Program-made: the position numbers and the translations under genes | Shown here: piece after piece, positions 7,948-18,556 of the stretch | How positions within the stretch are numbered: the stretch's first letter is position 1 | How the letters are laid out: each line of letters opens with the position of its first letter | Assembly: GCA_031362725.1 (NCBI GenBank) | Contig: JANLTC010000222.1 | Span: 1-64,000 of the forward strand | Direction of reading: 5' to 3' | DNA from: PR03 sp031362725 | Lineage (GTDB): Bacteria > Myxococcota_A > UBA9160 > PR03 | Length of the DNA stretch: 64,000 nt | Notes under the pieces: generated by a model | Told to the model about the DNA's origin: nothing | The model's database searches: none | What the model saw: only the letters and a program-made list of their open reading frames with translations

Positions 7948-9084
7948 CTAGCGTTCGTCGAGCGGGACGTAGTGGAGATCGCGCGGGCCCACGTAGTTCC
8001 CGCGCGGCCGGTAGATCCGATTGTTCGAGTACTGCTCGAGCACATGGGCGCACCAGCCGGCCACGCGGCTCGCGGCGAACACCGGTGTGAACAGGTCGAT
8101 CGGGATGCCCATGCTGTAGTAGACGGTCGCGGAGTAGAAATCGACGTTCGGAATCAGGCCCTTGCGGTCGTGCATGGTCTCCTCGAGCGCGGCGCTCATC
8201 TCGTAGAGTTCGGGTCGACCGGTCTCGGCGGTGATCTCGGCACTCATCCGCTTCAGGATCGCAGCGCGCGGATCGCCCTCCTTGTAGACGCGGTGGCCGA
8301 AGCCCATCACCTTGCGTCTGGCCGTAAACGCGTCCTCGAGATACGCGTCGAGCCGCTTCGGCGAACCGATCTCGAGCAGCATCCCCATCACGCGCTCGTT
8401 GGCGCCGCCGTGCAGCTCCCCTTTCAGCGTTCCGATCGCCGCCATCACGCTCGAATACATGCCCGAGAGCGTGCTCGAGGTGACGCGCGCCGAAAACGCC
8501 GATGCGTTCAGCTCGTGATCCGCGTGCAACACCAGACACGTGTCGAATTGGCGGACGCGCCGCGGTGCCGGCTCCTTGCCGTGAAGCATGTACAGGAAGT
8601 TCCAGGCAATCGATCGGCCCGGCATCGGCTGCAGCGGCCATTGGCCGTTCCGCACGCGATCGTAGGCGGCGATGATCGTCGCCAGGCGCGCGGTGAGGCG
8701 CACGGCCTTGCGCAGGTTCGCCTCGTACGAGAGAACGTTGGCATCGGGGTCGTGAAGCGACAGACCCGCGACGACCGCGTGCAGGAAGTCCATCGGATGC
8801 ACGTCGGTCGGCAGCCCATGGAACCAGCCGAATGATTCTGCGGGGAGCGCCATCGCAGCGTCGAGCGAGCGTTGGAAGCGCGCGAACTCCTCGGCGTTCG
8901 GGAGTTCCCCGAACCAGAGCAGATAGGCGACCTCCTCGAAGGTGGCGTTCGCCGCCAGATCTTCGATCGTATAGCCGCGGTACAGCAAAGTCGTTCCAGC
9001 GATCGCGCTGATTGCGGTACTGCAGGCGACTACGCCCTCGAGTCCGCGATCGACCGCTCCGTCGTATTCGTTGGCTTCGCTCAT
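7948..9084 (-). CDS. Citrate synthase (citrate/2-methylcitrate synthase family)
   Basis: This 378-residue protein condenses acetyl-CoA (or propionyl-CoA) with oxaloacetate. It has the conserved catalytic residues H225 (GELHGGANE), H264 (GFGHRVYK) and D315 (NVDFYSA), plus the oxaloacetate-binding region around H187-H190 (LHADHE). The short length and GFGHRVYK-x-GDPR sequence place it in the dimeric class that includes Gram-positive-type citrate synthase and PrpC, so sequence alone does not separate citrate from methylcitrate synthase. No prp genes are near. The ATG at 9084 is preceded by GGGAG. It is divergently transcribed from the histidine phosphatase gene. Confidence 0.92.
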   Translation of the reverse strand: MSEANEYDGAVDRGLEGVVACSTAISAIAGTTLLYRGYTIEDLAANATFEEVAYLLWFGELPNAEEFARFQRSLDAAMALPAESFGWFHGLPTDVHPMDFLHAVVAGLSLHDPDANVLSYEANLRKAVRLTARLATIIAAYDRVRNGQWPLQPMPGRSIAWNFLYMLHGKEPAPRRVRQFDTCLVLHADHELNASAFSARVTSSTLSGMYSSVMAAIGTLKGELHGGANERVMGMLLEIGSPKRLDAYLEDAFTARRKVMGFGHRVYKEGDPRAAILKRMSAEITAETGRPELYEMSAALEETMHDRKGLIPNVDFYSATVYYSMGIPIDLFTPVFAASRVAGWCAHVLEQYSNNRIYRPRGNYVGPRDLHYVPLDER

Positions 9085-9357
9085 GGTGTCTCCCAGAGGG
9101 CACGCGGACTGACGCTAGCCATCACGCACGCGTCCGAAAAGCGCGTTTCGATCCGCGGAACGCGGCGACCAAGCCCCCATCGCGAGACGGCGAGCAGCGG
9201 TGCGCGATCGCACGGGCGCATGTCCGGCACAAGGCGGCGGCGTTGCGGGCGCCGATTCATCCCGCGCCATCGAGACTTCTCGTTCGCAGGTCGGGCCAGG
9301 CCGTTCCGTGTGGCTATGATAGTCGGCAGTCGCCGCGCTCTCCGACGGAGGATCGTC

Positions 9358-10128
9358 TTGGTTCCGAAACCCTCGGCGCGTGTGCTCGAAGTCCCCGAGC
9401 CTGGCGCGATCTCGCGAAGAGAAGCGCGCCAGCGCGACGACACGGCGATCGAAGTCATCCTGCTGCGGCACGGCGAGCCCGACTGGACGCCGGCTGGAGG
9501 CCTTTCGGTCGGCGATGCAGCGCTCACGGCGCGCGGCGTACTGCAGGCAGAAGCGGCGGCGCGAGCAGTCGCGACGTTCGGCGTGAACGCGATCTACGTC
9601 TCTCCGCTGCGCCGTGCGCAGCAGACGGCTGCGCCGGTCGCGAAGGCGACGGGCATCGAGCCGGTGACGATCGAAGGCCTCGCCGAGATCGACATTCCGC
9701 TCGCGGGTCTCTCGCAGACGGATGTCGACGGCTACTTCCACAGCGCCATCCGGCGCCCGCTCCGCGATCACTGGAGTGGCTGGCCGGGTGGCGAGAGCTT
9801 CCGGGAGTTCCACGCGCGCGTCACCCGAACGCTCGCCGCATTGCTGTTGCGACACGGTGTTCCGCGCGAGAGCGAGGACGAGTTCACGGTCTGGAAGCTG
9901 CCGCCGCAGCGACAGCGGATCGCGATCGTCGCACACGGTGGCACCAACGCCGTCGCGATCACGCATCTGCTCGACATCCAGGGCGTGCCGTGGGAGTGGA
10001 ACCGCTTCGAGATGGAGCTGGCTGCCTACGCGGTAGTGCAGTCACGCCCGGTCGGGATGACGGGCTTCGTGTGGTCGCTGCAGAATTTCAATGAGATCGA
10101 TCATCTGCGCAGTGCGGGATTGCGCTGA
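9358..10128 (+). CDS. Histidine phosphatase (phosphoglycerate-mutase-like) family protein
   Basis: The protein (256 aa) carries R37-H38-G39-E40, the phosphohistidine motif of the histidine phosphatase superfamily, the SPLRRAQQTA segment that binds phosphate, an acidic EI-D segment and the second catalytic histidine in AIVAHGGTN. The physiological substrate is not predictable; family members dephosphorylate sugar phosphates, nucleotides or proteins. The TTG start at 9358 is preferred because GGAGG lies exactly six bases upstream; an in-frame ATG at 9316 has no such site and overlaps a TATGAT -10-like hexamer at 9315-9320. A crotonase gene follows 71 bases downstream in the same direction. Confidence 0.82.
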   Translation: MVPKPSARVLEVPEPGAISRREARQRDDTAIEVILLRHGEPDWTPAGGLSVGDAALTARGVLQAEAAARAVATFGVNAIYVSPLRRAQQTAAPVAKATGIEPVTIEGLAEIDIPLAGLSQTDVDGYFHSAIRRPLRDHWSGWPGGESFREFHARVTRTLAALLLRHGVPRESEDEFTVWKLPPQRQRIAIVAHGGTNAVAITHLLDIQGVPWEWNRFEMELAAYAVVQSRPVGMTGFVWSLQNFNEIDHLRSAGLR

Positions 10129-10199
10129 GAGGCCGACTCGAGAGCCGGCCGACGCGCGTCGAGACGTAGCCGAGCGAAGTCATGAGCTAGGAGGTTTGC

Positions 10200-11018
10200 A
10201 TGTCGGATCGGGTCGTGGTGACGAGACTGCCGGGCGGCGTCGCGGACGTTCGCCTCAATCGCCCGGACAAGATGAACGCGCTCGACACTTCGATGTTCGA
10301 GGCGCTCGTCGCGACCGGGACCGAGCTCGCGCGCGATCCGTCCCTGCGCGCCGTGGTGCTGTCGGGCGAGGGCCGGTGCTTCAGCGCCGGCCTCGACTTC
10401 GGGAGCTTCCGGTCGATGGGCAGCGGCGAGCGCGCAGACAAAGCGACTCCGAATCTGCTGGCGCGTGGCGACGCCTCGAGCCCGGCGAACTTCGCGCAGC
10501 GCGCCGCCTGGGTCTGGACCGAGGTGCCCGTGCCGGTGATCGCCGCGCTGCACGGCGTTGCGTACGGCGGCGGACTGCAGATCGCGCTCGGCGCCGATCT
10601 CCGTTTTGTCGCGCCCGATGCCAAGCTCTCGGTGATGGAGATCAAGTGGGGGCTCGTGCCCGACATGAGCGGGACGCAGACGCTGCGAAGGCTCGTGCGG
10701 CTCGACGTTGCGAAGGAACTCACCTTCACCGGGCGCGTCGTGTCGGGCATCGAGGCGGCCCTTCTCGGTCTGGCGACCCGCGTCGCGGCCGATCCGCGCG
10801 CCGCGGCGCTCGAGATCGCGGCGGAGATCGCGGCCAAGTCGCCCGACGCGATCCGCGCTGCCAAGCACCTGCTCGACGCATCGGGTGTCGTGTCCGTCGC
10901 CGATGGCTTGCGACTCGAGGAGAAACTCCAGCTCGGGCTGATCGGCAGCCCGAATCAGCTCGAGTCGGTGCGCGCGAATCTCGAGAAGCGGGCGCCGCGT
11001 TTTCAGGATCCGAGTTGA
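10200..11018 (+). CDS. Crotonase-family enzyme, dienoyl-CoA isomerase-like
   Basis: This 272-residue protein has the crotonase fold markers: the oxyanion-hole segment CFSAGLDFGSF (residues 60-70), HGVAYGGGLQIALGADLRF (118-136) and the MEIKWGLVPDMSGTQ segment (146-160). Enoyl-CoA hydratases use two glutamates. Here the first position is Q127, while E147 is kept and D155 sits eight residues later. E+8+D is the catalytic pattern of delta(3,5)-delta(2,4)-dienoyl-CoA isomerase (EvxxGLxxD), so isomerisation of dienoyl-CoA in unsaturated fatty acid oxidation is the best guess. AGGAGGT lies five bases before the ATG. A hibernation-factor-like gene follows 46 bases downstream. Confidence 0.85.
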   Translation: MSDRVVVTRLPGGVADVRLNRPDKMNALDTSMFEALVATGTELARDPSLRAVVLSGEGRCFSAGLDFGSFRSMGSGERADKATPNLLARGDASSPANFAQRAAWVWTEVPVPVIAALHGVAYGGGLQIALGADLRFVAPDAKLSVMEIKWGLVPDMSGTQTLRRLVRLDVAKELTFTGRVVSGIEAALLGLATRVAADPRAAALEIAAEIAAKSPDAIRAAKHLLDASGVVSVADGLRLEEKLQLGLIGSPNQLESVRANLEKRAPRFQDPS

Positions 11019-11064
11019 ACCCAGCTGCTGCAACCATCCCAAACCAGATCGCAGGAGGTGACGC

Positions 11065-11367
11065 ATGGAGATTCACTGGCGCAACATGGACGAGATCGAA
11101 GCGGCACAGCGCGACACAGTGGAGCGGCGCCTGCTGGCGCTCGCTGAAGGTCACACCGACCTGATCGACCTGCGCATCGCGGCCAAGCCCAACAACCATC
11201 ACCGCCACGGCGGACAAGAGGTGCACATCGCCTGTCAGGCGCGCGGCAAGGAACTGGTCGCGACGCGCACCGGCGAAGACATCGGACAAGCGCTGCACGA
11301 AGCCGTCGACGCGTTCGTCAGCGAGGTACGTCGGCTGCGCGACCGTCGAGCCGATCACCGCGTCTGA
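11065..11367 (+). CDS. HPF/RaiA-like (S30AE) ribosome-associated protein
   Basis: The 100-residue protein resembles the sigma-54 modulation/S30AE fold: a short N-terminal strand, an amphipathic helix (EIEAAQRDTVERRLLALA), strands rich in basic residues (residues 35-70) and a C-terminal helix (GQALHEAVDAFVSEVRRLR). Such proteins bind the 30S decoding centre and stabilise idle ribosomes. It lacks the long C-terminal dimerisation domain of long HPF. Similarity is by overall pattern, so the call is moderate. AGGAGGTGA lies just before the ATG. It converges with the RecQ-like gene. Confidence 0.6.
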   Translation: MEIHWRNMDEIEAAQRDTVERRLLALAEGHTDLIDLRIAAKPNNHHRHGGQEVHIACQARGKELVATRTGEDIGQALHEAVDAFVSEVRRLRDRRADHRV

Positions 11368-11388
11368 AGCGGAATCCAGCCGAGCGGA

Positions 11389-13342
<1,954 letters not shown>

Positions 13343-13350
<8 letters not shown>

Positions 13351-13936
13351 CGGACTCGTACGCCATCGCCGCAAGGATTCCGGCCGCGTCGAACGCGCCG
13401 GGAAAGCCGTCCAGCGCGCGGCTCGCGGGATCGGAGTAGAAGGTCAACATCGAAAGCGACTTCAGCCCCTTGAAGAGGTCGCGCTTCAGGTCGAGACGCG
13501 AGCGCATCAGATCCTCCAACACACGATCCTGGCTGGCGCCGTCGAGCGCCGTGAAAGGCCGCCACTTCGCAACGAGCGGAGCGACGCCCCACTCCAGCAA
13601 CCAGAGCCCCTGCACGAGCGGACCCGCGAGTGCTGGCAGCCGCGCCACCCATGCATCGGCGGCGCGCGCCGGGTCGATGCGTCTCGCCCGGATCGCCTCG
13701 GCACCCCGAGGCCCGACGCAGCGCATCGCGACCGACTGGAAGGTTGCATACGAGCGCGGCGAGAGCACCTGCAAATCGACACCGGCGGGCGGATTCAGCG
13801 CGGGCCGCACCCGCCCGCAGCCGGACGGTAGGATCCCGGTGGCCGCCAGGACCCCTGCAAGACGGAGGAATCCGCGCCGATCGAGGCGCGCGAACGGTTC
13901 GAGAACGTCGTGCGGCAGGTCGCCCGGGCTCGCCAC
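13343..13936 (-). CDS. Tat-exported subunit, gluconate 2-dehydrogenase subunit 3-like
   Basis: The 197-residue protein starts with a twin-arginine signal (DRRGFLRLAGVLAAT, residues 19-33) ending near P-S-G-C40, so export by Tat, perhaps as a lipoprotein, is likely. The helical mature part, with a Y-A-T-F segment near residues 63-66 and LKSLSMLTFYSDP near 158-170, resembles the small subunit (subunit 3) that escorts periplasmic GMC flavoproteins. No GMC gene is adjacent; the only one in the window is 26 kb away. The GTG start at 13936 shares one base with the stop of the upstream glycosyltransferase (TAGTG), and the stop lies inside the recQ start, so it is sandwiched in a coupled operon. Confidence 0.65.
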
Positions 13937-14772
13937 TAGGCGGGGCTCGCTCGATCCGGAGCGTCGCCTGGCGCTGGGGATGCTTCGTAGGCTCCGCGCG
14001 CGCTGTGGCGGCGGATCGCGGCGAGGTCGACGAGCATGCGCAGGGAATCGCGAATCGGGTGGACCTTCGAGTGGGGGTCGTCCGCCCAGATCACCGGCAA
14101 CTCGCCGACGCGCAGTTTCAGGCGTTGGGCGATCCACAGTAGCTCGACGTCGAATGCGTAGCGGTCGATGTGGGCGCGCGAGAAGATCGAACGGGCCGCC
14201 TCGCGCCGGAAGCACTTGAAGCCGCATTGGGTGTCGCGCATCTCGAAACCGATCGCCGCACGCGCGATGTGGTTGAAGGTGCGGCCCATCGACTGGCGCC
14301 ACCACGCCTGGCGCACGCGCACGTCGGAGCCCGGCAGCGCGCGCGATCCTACGACCACATCGAACCCGGCCGCGACGGCTGCCAGGAAGCGTTCGACCTC
14401 GTGGATCGGCGTCGAGAAGTCGACATCGGAGAACAGCACCTGCGAGCCAGTCGCAGCGAAAACGCCGGTGCGCACCGCGAATCCCTTGCCTCGATTGGCC
14501 GGCATCTCGATCACCTGCACGCGCTCGCGTCCCGCCTCGCGCGCGATCTGCGCGGTCGCGTCGGTGCTCCCGTCGGAGACGACGATCAGCTCGCTCGCGT
14601 AGGGTTGCGCGGCGAGATAGGCGGTCGCCTGCTCGACGCACGCCGCGACGCGACCCGCCTCGTTGAAAACAGGCACGACGATACTGAGATTCGGGCGATC
14701 GCTCTGCTGCATCGAAACCGGCTCCGCTGTTTCGCGCGCTGCGATCCTCGCCGATCGCACGCCACGATTCAC
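13936..14772 (-). CDS. GT2 glycosyltransferase, dolichyl/polyprenyl-phosphate glucosyltransferase-like
   Basis: This 278-residue GT-A enzyme begins LSIVVPVFNEAGRV (residues 29-42), has VSDGSTDAT (65-73), the NRGKGFAV nucleotide-sugar loop (93-100), the D-V-D metal motif at 116-118, and DTQCGFKCFRREAA near 181-194. The last segment is the hallmark of the ALG5/DPM-like branch that transfers glucose or mannose from a nucleotide sugar to polyprenyl phosphate. No C-terminal membrane helices follow, unlike DPM3-type fusions. It would supply lipid-linked sugar to the GT-C-type transferases in this cluster (inference). The GTG at 14772 overlaps the upstream membrane-protein stop (GTGA); an internal ATG at 14712 is an alternative start. 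Confidence 0.82.
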   Translation of the reverse strand: MNRGVRSARIAARETAEPVSMQQSDRPNLSIVVPVFNEAGRVAACVEQATAYLAAQPYASELIVVSDGSTDATAQIAREAGRERVQVIEMPANRGKGFAVRTGVFAATGSQVLFSDVDFSTPIHEVERFLAAVAAGFDVVVGSRALPGSDVRVRQAWWRQSMGRTFNHIARAAIGFEMRDTQCGFKCFRREAARSIFSRAHIDRYAFDVELLWIAQRLKLRVGELPVIWADDPHSKVHPIRDSLRMLVDLAAIRRHSARGAYEASPAPGDAPDRASPA

Positions 14773-16514
14773 CCCGAACTCGGAGCCGCGAGCCGCCTGC
14801 GCAGTTCGTCGAGCGTCGGATCGCGATACAGGAGTCTGGTTTCCTCCAGCAGCGCGCGTGCCGCGTCGATGCGCCCGAGCGCGCCGAAGATCGAGATCCG
14901 GGCGCGACGCCGCCAGAGGTCGAGCGGATGCTGCCGACCGGGCTCGAGCGGTTCGAACAGAACCGACGAGTCCACGTTGACGGCCGGCCAGCGCCGCGGA
15001 TCGGCGACCTGCGTGCGCACGAAGACGGCGGCGACCTCATCCAGATGGACGAGGGTCCACTCCGGTTGCGCATCGAGCCACGCGAACAATGTGGGCTCGC
15101 GGAAGAGTCCGAAGTGAAGCAGAGCGGTCCCGAAGTGATGGCGCTCGTCGAGTCGCCGGAAGGTGTCGGGACCGCCATCGCCGTTCACCTCGATGTCGGC
15201 GTACAAGTCCTCACCATACACTTCGAGCCGCCCGTCGGAGAGCACCGAGTAGGCCGGCCAGAGTCGCCAGATCAGGAATCCGCCGTCTCCCATCCGGTGG
15301 TAGATCGGGCCCGGCGGACGATTATGTTCGATCCAATCGACGGCGCGCTCGGGGAACCAGAAGTCTGCGAACGCTGCACTCGACGATTCGTGGGGTCCGT
15401 CTGCAAGCGCGACTCGAGTCGCCACCACGAGGCTGGCGGCGACCGCGAGACCAACGACGGTCGCGGCGCCGAAGAGCCGCTGCCGGGCCGACGAGATCCG
15501 CGATGTCTCGTCGAGCCAGCGTCCCGCGTGCGCGACGAAGATCGGCGCCGCGCCAATCGCGAACAGGGCGATGTTGCGAACCGCCGCGAATGCGAGCCCC
15601 ACGAACGAGAGCCAGACCAGCGCATCGAAGACCGAGAAGCCACGCCGATCGAGCAGCAGTGCGGCGAACGACAGCAATCCGAGCGCGCCGAACGCAACGA
15701 GCGCGCTCGCGCTGTTCTCGTCGAACGCGGCCAGAGGAGAGCGAAGCTCGTCAATGCTCCGGTCGAAGACCCCGCCCCCGGCAGAAGGCACGATCATCGC
15801 GAGCTGACGGAGCGGAAACAGTGCGCCATCGACACCATTTGGATTGACCAGTGCCGCCGCGACAGCCAACCCGAGGACCATGCCGAGCCGCCGGATGCGA
15901 TCGCGACGCACCGCGGCTCCGGTGCCGAACCAGGGCGAAGCGGACTCGCCGACGAGCGCCATCGCGATCATCGCGATCCCCACCGCATGAAAGCCGTGCA
16001 GATTCGCCCACAGCAACTGGATCGGGACGATCGCGAACACAGCGCGATCATTCGCGCGCTCGTCGCGACGCAGCAATCCCAGCACCGCCGCGGTGAGCAA
16101 CAGACTCACCGTATCGGGTCGCACCAGGAATCGGATACACGCTGTGACAACGAGAAGTGCCAGAGCGAGACCGCACAGCGCAGGCCGGTCGCGTCGCCAG
16201 AGGCCCAGCGCCGAGACCGCGACGATCGCGACTGCGAGCGCGAAGCCCGCCGTCCGATTCGCTTCATGCCCCCCGGCCTGATAGATCTGGAAAAGCCCGA
16301 CCTGGAAGAGCCAGTGCGCATCGACCCAGCGCGCCCCCGGCGCCGAGTAGCTGTACGGGTCGACCCGCGGGACCTCCCCCGTCTCGGCAATCAACGCTCC
16401 GGTTCGCAGATGCCAGAAGTAGTCGGTATCGAGGATGGGTCGGTCGGCAAGGACGGCCGTGAGCGCTGCAATCGAAAGGATCACGGCGGCGGCGGCCAGG
16501 TGCAGTCGGCGCAT
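14769..16514 (-). CDS. Polytopic membrane protein with DxDxxWHL motif, GT-C-like
   Basis: The 581-residue protein has a start-proximal membrane helix (residues 7-23), then D29-T-D31-Y-F-W-H35-LRTG, followed by VPRVDPYSYS and WVDAHWLFQ. This periplasmic loop recurs in large uncharacterised bacterial membrane proteins resembling GT-C glycosyltransferases. About nine to ten hydrophobic helices follow up to residue 380, then a soluble C-terminal region of about 200 residues. An acidic loop after the first helix fits a polyprenyl-phosphate-sugar transferase, but no activity is known. The ATG at 16514 is chosen because it begins directly at the first helix and has GGAG upstream. It heads the four-gene coupled operon ending in recQ. 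Confidence 0.72.
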   Translation of the reverse strand: MRRLHLAAAAVILSIAALTAVLADRPILDTDYFWHLRTGALIAETGEVPRVDPYSYSAPGARWVDAHWLFQVGLFQIYQAGGHEANRTAGFALAVAIVAVSALGLWRRDRPALCGLALALLVVTACIRFLVRPDTVSLLLTAAVLGLLRRDERANDRAVFAIVPIQLLWANLHGFHAVGIAMIAMALVGESASPWFGTGAAVRRDRIRRLGMVLGLAVAAALVNPNGVDGALFPLRQLAMIVPSAGGGVFDRSIDELRSPLAAFDENSASALVAFGALGLLSFAALLLDRRGFSVFDALVWLSFVGLAFAAVRNIALFAIGAAPIFVAHAGRWLDETSRISSARQRLFGAATVVGLAVAASLVVATRVALADGPHESSSAAFADFWFPERAVDWIEHNRPPGPIYHRMGDGGFLIWRLWPAYSVLSDGRLEVYGEDLYADIEVNGDGGPDTFRRLDERHHFGTALLHFGLFREPTLFAWLDAQPEWTLVHLDEVAAVFVRTQVADPRRWPAVNVDSSVLFEPLEPGRQHPLDLWRRRARISIFGALGRIDAARALLEETRLLYRDPTLDELRRRLAAPSSG

Positions 16515-16752
16515 CGGGTGCGGGCTCCGTCGTTGCGGTCCATCGCAGCGGACGGCGTTTGTACCACGCCCGGGGCCTCGATCGCCTGATCGACGGCCGC
16601 CCGCATCTCGCTCGTCGCCTTCGTGTGTGCGCTGACGCTCCGGAACGGCAGAGCCGCCCGGACCTGGTCGGGTCTCCATTCCTCGAGGGGATGGAGCGAT
16701 GGCCGGTGCCCTTGGCAACCCGGACCGCGCGGGCCGGTGGCCCGCTCGGCCC

Positions 16753-18399
16753 TCAGCCGGCGACGCGGATTGGCAGCACCGTCGCGGGCGCGGTTCGCGC
16801 CGTTCGCTGCGGACGTGGCGCGTGCCGAACGAACCAGCGCTGCCAGAGACTCACGAGACCGAGACGCCACAGGATGTAGCTGGTCCTGCCCGGCGTGATC
16901 GAGAAGTCTGCGACGCGCACGTGACCGAGCACGCGCTTCGTGAGGTAGAGCGTGCGCAGCAACATACCGAGCCGCGGGTAGAGCGGCTGCGGCTCCGAGC
17001 TCGCGCGGACCCGTTCGAGCAGGCGCTCCCAGAGCCAGCGCGGCGGCCGCCAGAGCACGAGCAGGTAGAGCAGCAGATTCGCCACGCGCGGCGGCACGAC
17101 CAGGTAGCTGTCGTCGATCTGGTCGAGATCGATCCCGCGCGCCTTCATCGCCTCCGCGAGACCCGTGTTGGGGATCACCTTCAGCGAATAGATCAGGAGT
17201 GTGTAGGGTCGGGCCAGCTCGTAGAGCAGCTCGAGCGTCGCGACGACGTCTTCGCGCGCCTCGATCGGGTTGTCCATGATGATGTCGTACACCGGCGGGA
17301 TGTGATACCTGGGCGCGAAGGACGACGCGACGGTCCCCGCGGCGAGAATCTTCTCGGGGGGCGTGGGCCGCTTGTAGAAGTCGAGGATCGCCCTGCTCCC
17401 GCTCTGGATGCCCATGCGGATCCGGTTCATTCCCGCCCAGGTCAGCATCTCGAACTTCTCGCGGTCCACATAGTTCGGAATCACGCCATAGACCGCGAAC
17501 GGCAGACCGACTTCAGCGCGCCACAGTTCGGAGAACTCCGCGATCTCCTGGTATCGGATCGCCATGAAGGAGTCGTCGTGGAAGCTCACCTGGGAGAGAT
17601 GCGGGAAGCGACGCTTCGCGTCCTGGATCTGCTCCACCATGTAGCGTGCGCTCGGGTGACGGATCTGCCGGTACTTCGGATCGTTCGCGATGAACTTCGT
17701 GTTGCCGCAGTAGCTGCAATGCAGCGGGCATCCAATCGACCAGAGTGCGGGATAGCCGAGCCCGTCGTTGTGCAGGTAGTCGTCGGTGGTGAGCGGCACG
17801 AAGCCCCTGCCCTTCTGGTAGATCCGCTCGCAATCGGCTCCATACTGCGGGAACGGCAGCTGCTCCATCTCCTCCGGCGTCTGCAACGGGAGGAACCGGT
17901 TCTTGATCACCTCGCTCGTGCGGCCCTTGAACCAGAAGTTGGGCGTGCCCGTGACGTCGCGACCGTCCTGCAGGCCCGCGAGAAGTTGCTCGAACGCGAA
18001 CTCGCCCTCGCCGGTGCAGATCGCGTCCACGTCGGCGGTGATCGCGTCCTCGGGCTGGATGATGGGATGGATCCCTCCCCACACGATGTACGCCGAAGGA
18101 TTCAGCTCGCGCACCCGCTTGATCACGCCGCGCGTGAGACCGGCGTAACCGGTCATCGACGAGAAGCCGAGCAGATCGGCGTGGCGCAGACCCTGCGCGA
18201 TCTCTTCCACCTGCTCCGCGTCGAGAAGCGTACTGAGCGTGCCCATCGTGCCCGACACGGCCGCGCGCACGGTCCGATAGCTCCGCGTCGAGACGTAACA
18301 GGACTCCGTGCCGGGATGCAGGCGCTCGACGTACGCCGCGACCTTCCGGAAGCCGCACGAGGTGATGCCATCTTCGAGGCAGACGAGCTGGATCCGCAA
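16753..18399 (-). CDS. B12-binding-domain radical SAM protein 1
   Basis: This 548-residue protein has an N-terminal Rossmann-like cobalamin-binding domain (residues 1-145; VWGGIHPIIQPEDAI and DAICTGEGEFAFEQLL are typical) and a radical SAM barrel whose [4Fe-4S] motif is C224-PLH-C228-SY-C231. The TGEGE-F and GGIHP motifs are those of the B12-binding radical SAM group that includes BchE, HpnP and P-methylases. Beyond the barrel, about 130 residues are basic and hydrophobic and may bind membrane. The reaction is unknown. The TTG at 18399 is strongly supported by GGAGG with four-base spacing. It lies 157 bases downstream of a second radical SAM gene, same strand. Confidence 0.87.
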   Translation of the reverse strand: MRIQLVCLEDGITSCGFRKVAAYVERLHPGTESCYVSTRSYRTVRAAVSGTMGTLSTLLDAEQVEEIAQGLRHADLLGFSSMTGYAGLTRGVIKRVRELNPSAYIVWGGIHPIIQPEDAITADVDAICTGEGEFAFEQLLAGLQDGRDVTGTPNFWFKGRTSEVIKNRFLPLQTPEEMEQLPFPQYGADCERIYQKGRGFVPLTTDDYLHNDGLGYPALWSIGCPLHCSYCGNTKFIANDPKYRQIRHPSARYMVEQIQDAKRRFPHLSQVSFHDDSFMAIRYQEIAEFSELWRAEVGLPFAVYGVIPNYVDREKFEMLTWAGMNRIRMGIQSGSRAILDFYKRPTPPEKILAAGTVASSFAPRYHIPPVYDIIMDNPIEAREDVVATLELLYELARPYTLLIYSLKVIPNTGLAEAMKARGIDLDQIDDSYLVVPPRVANLLLYLLVLWRPPRWLWERLLERVRASSEPQPLYPRLGMLLRTLYLTKRVLGHVRVADFSITPGRTSYILWRLGLVSLWQRWFVRHAPRPQRTARTAPATVLPIRVAG

Positions 18400-18556
18400 C
18401 GGTCCTCCGGAGTTCTACCGACCCGTCACTTTACACGGCCGGCCGGGGGCTGGGCAGAAAACCGATTCCTACGATGCCGGCGCAACGCACGAGCGCTCCC
18501 GCCGGTACCCCGACCCCGTCCGGGGGACCGGCGTCGGGATGGCCTCTCGCGCTTGG

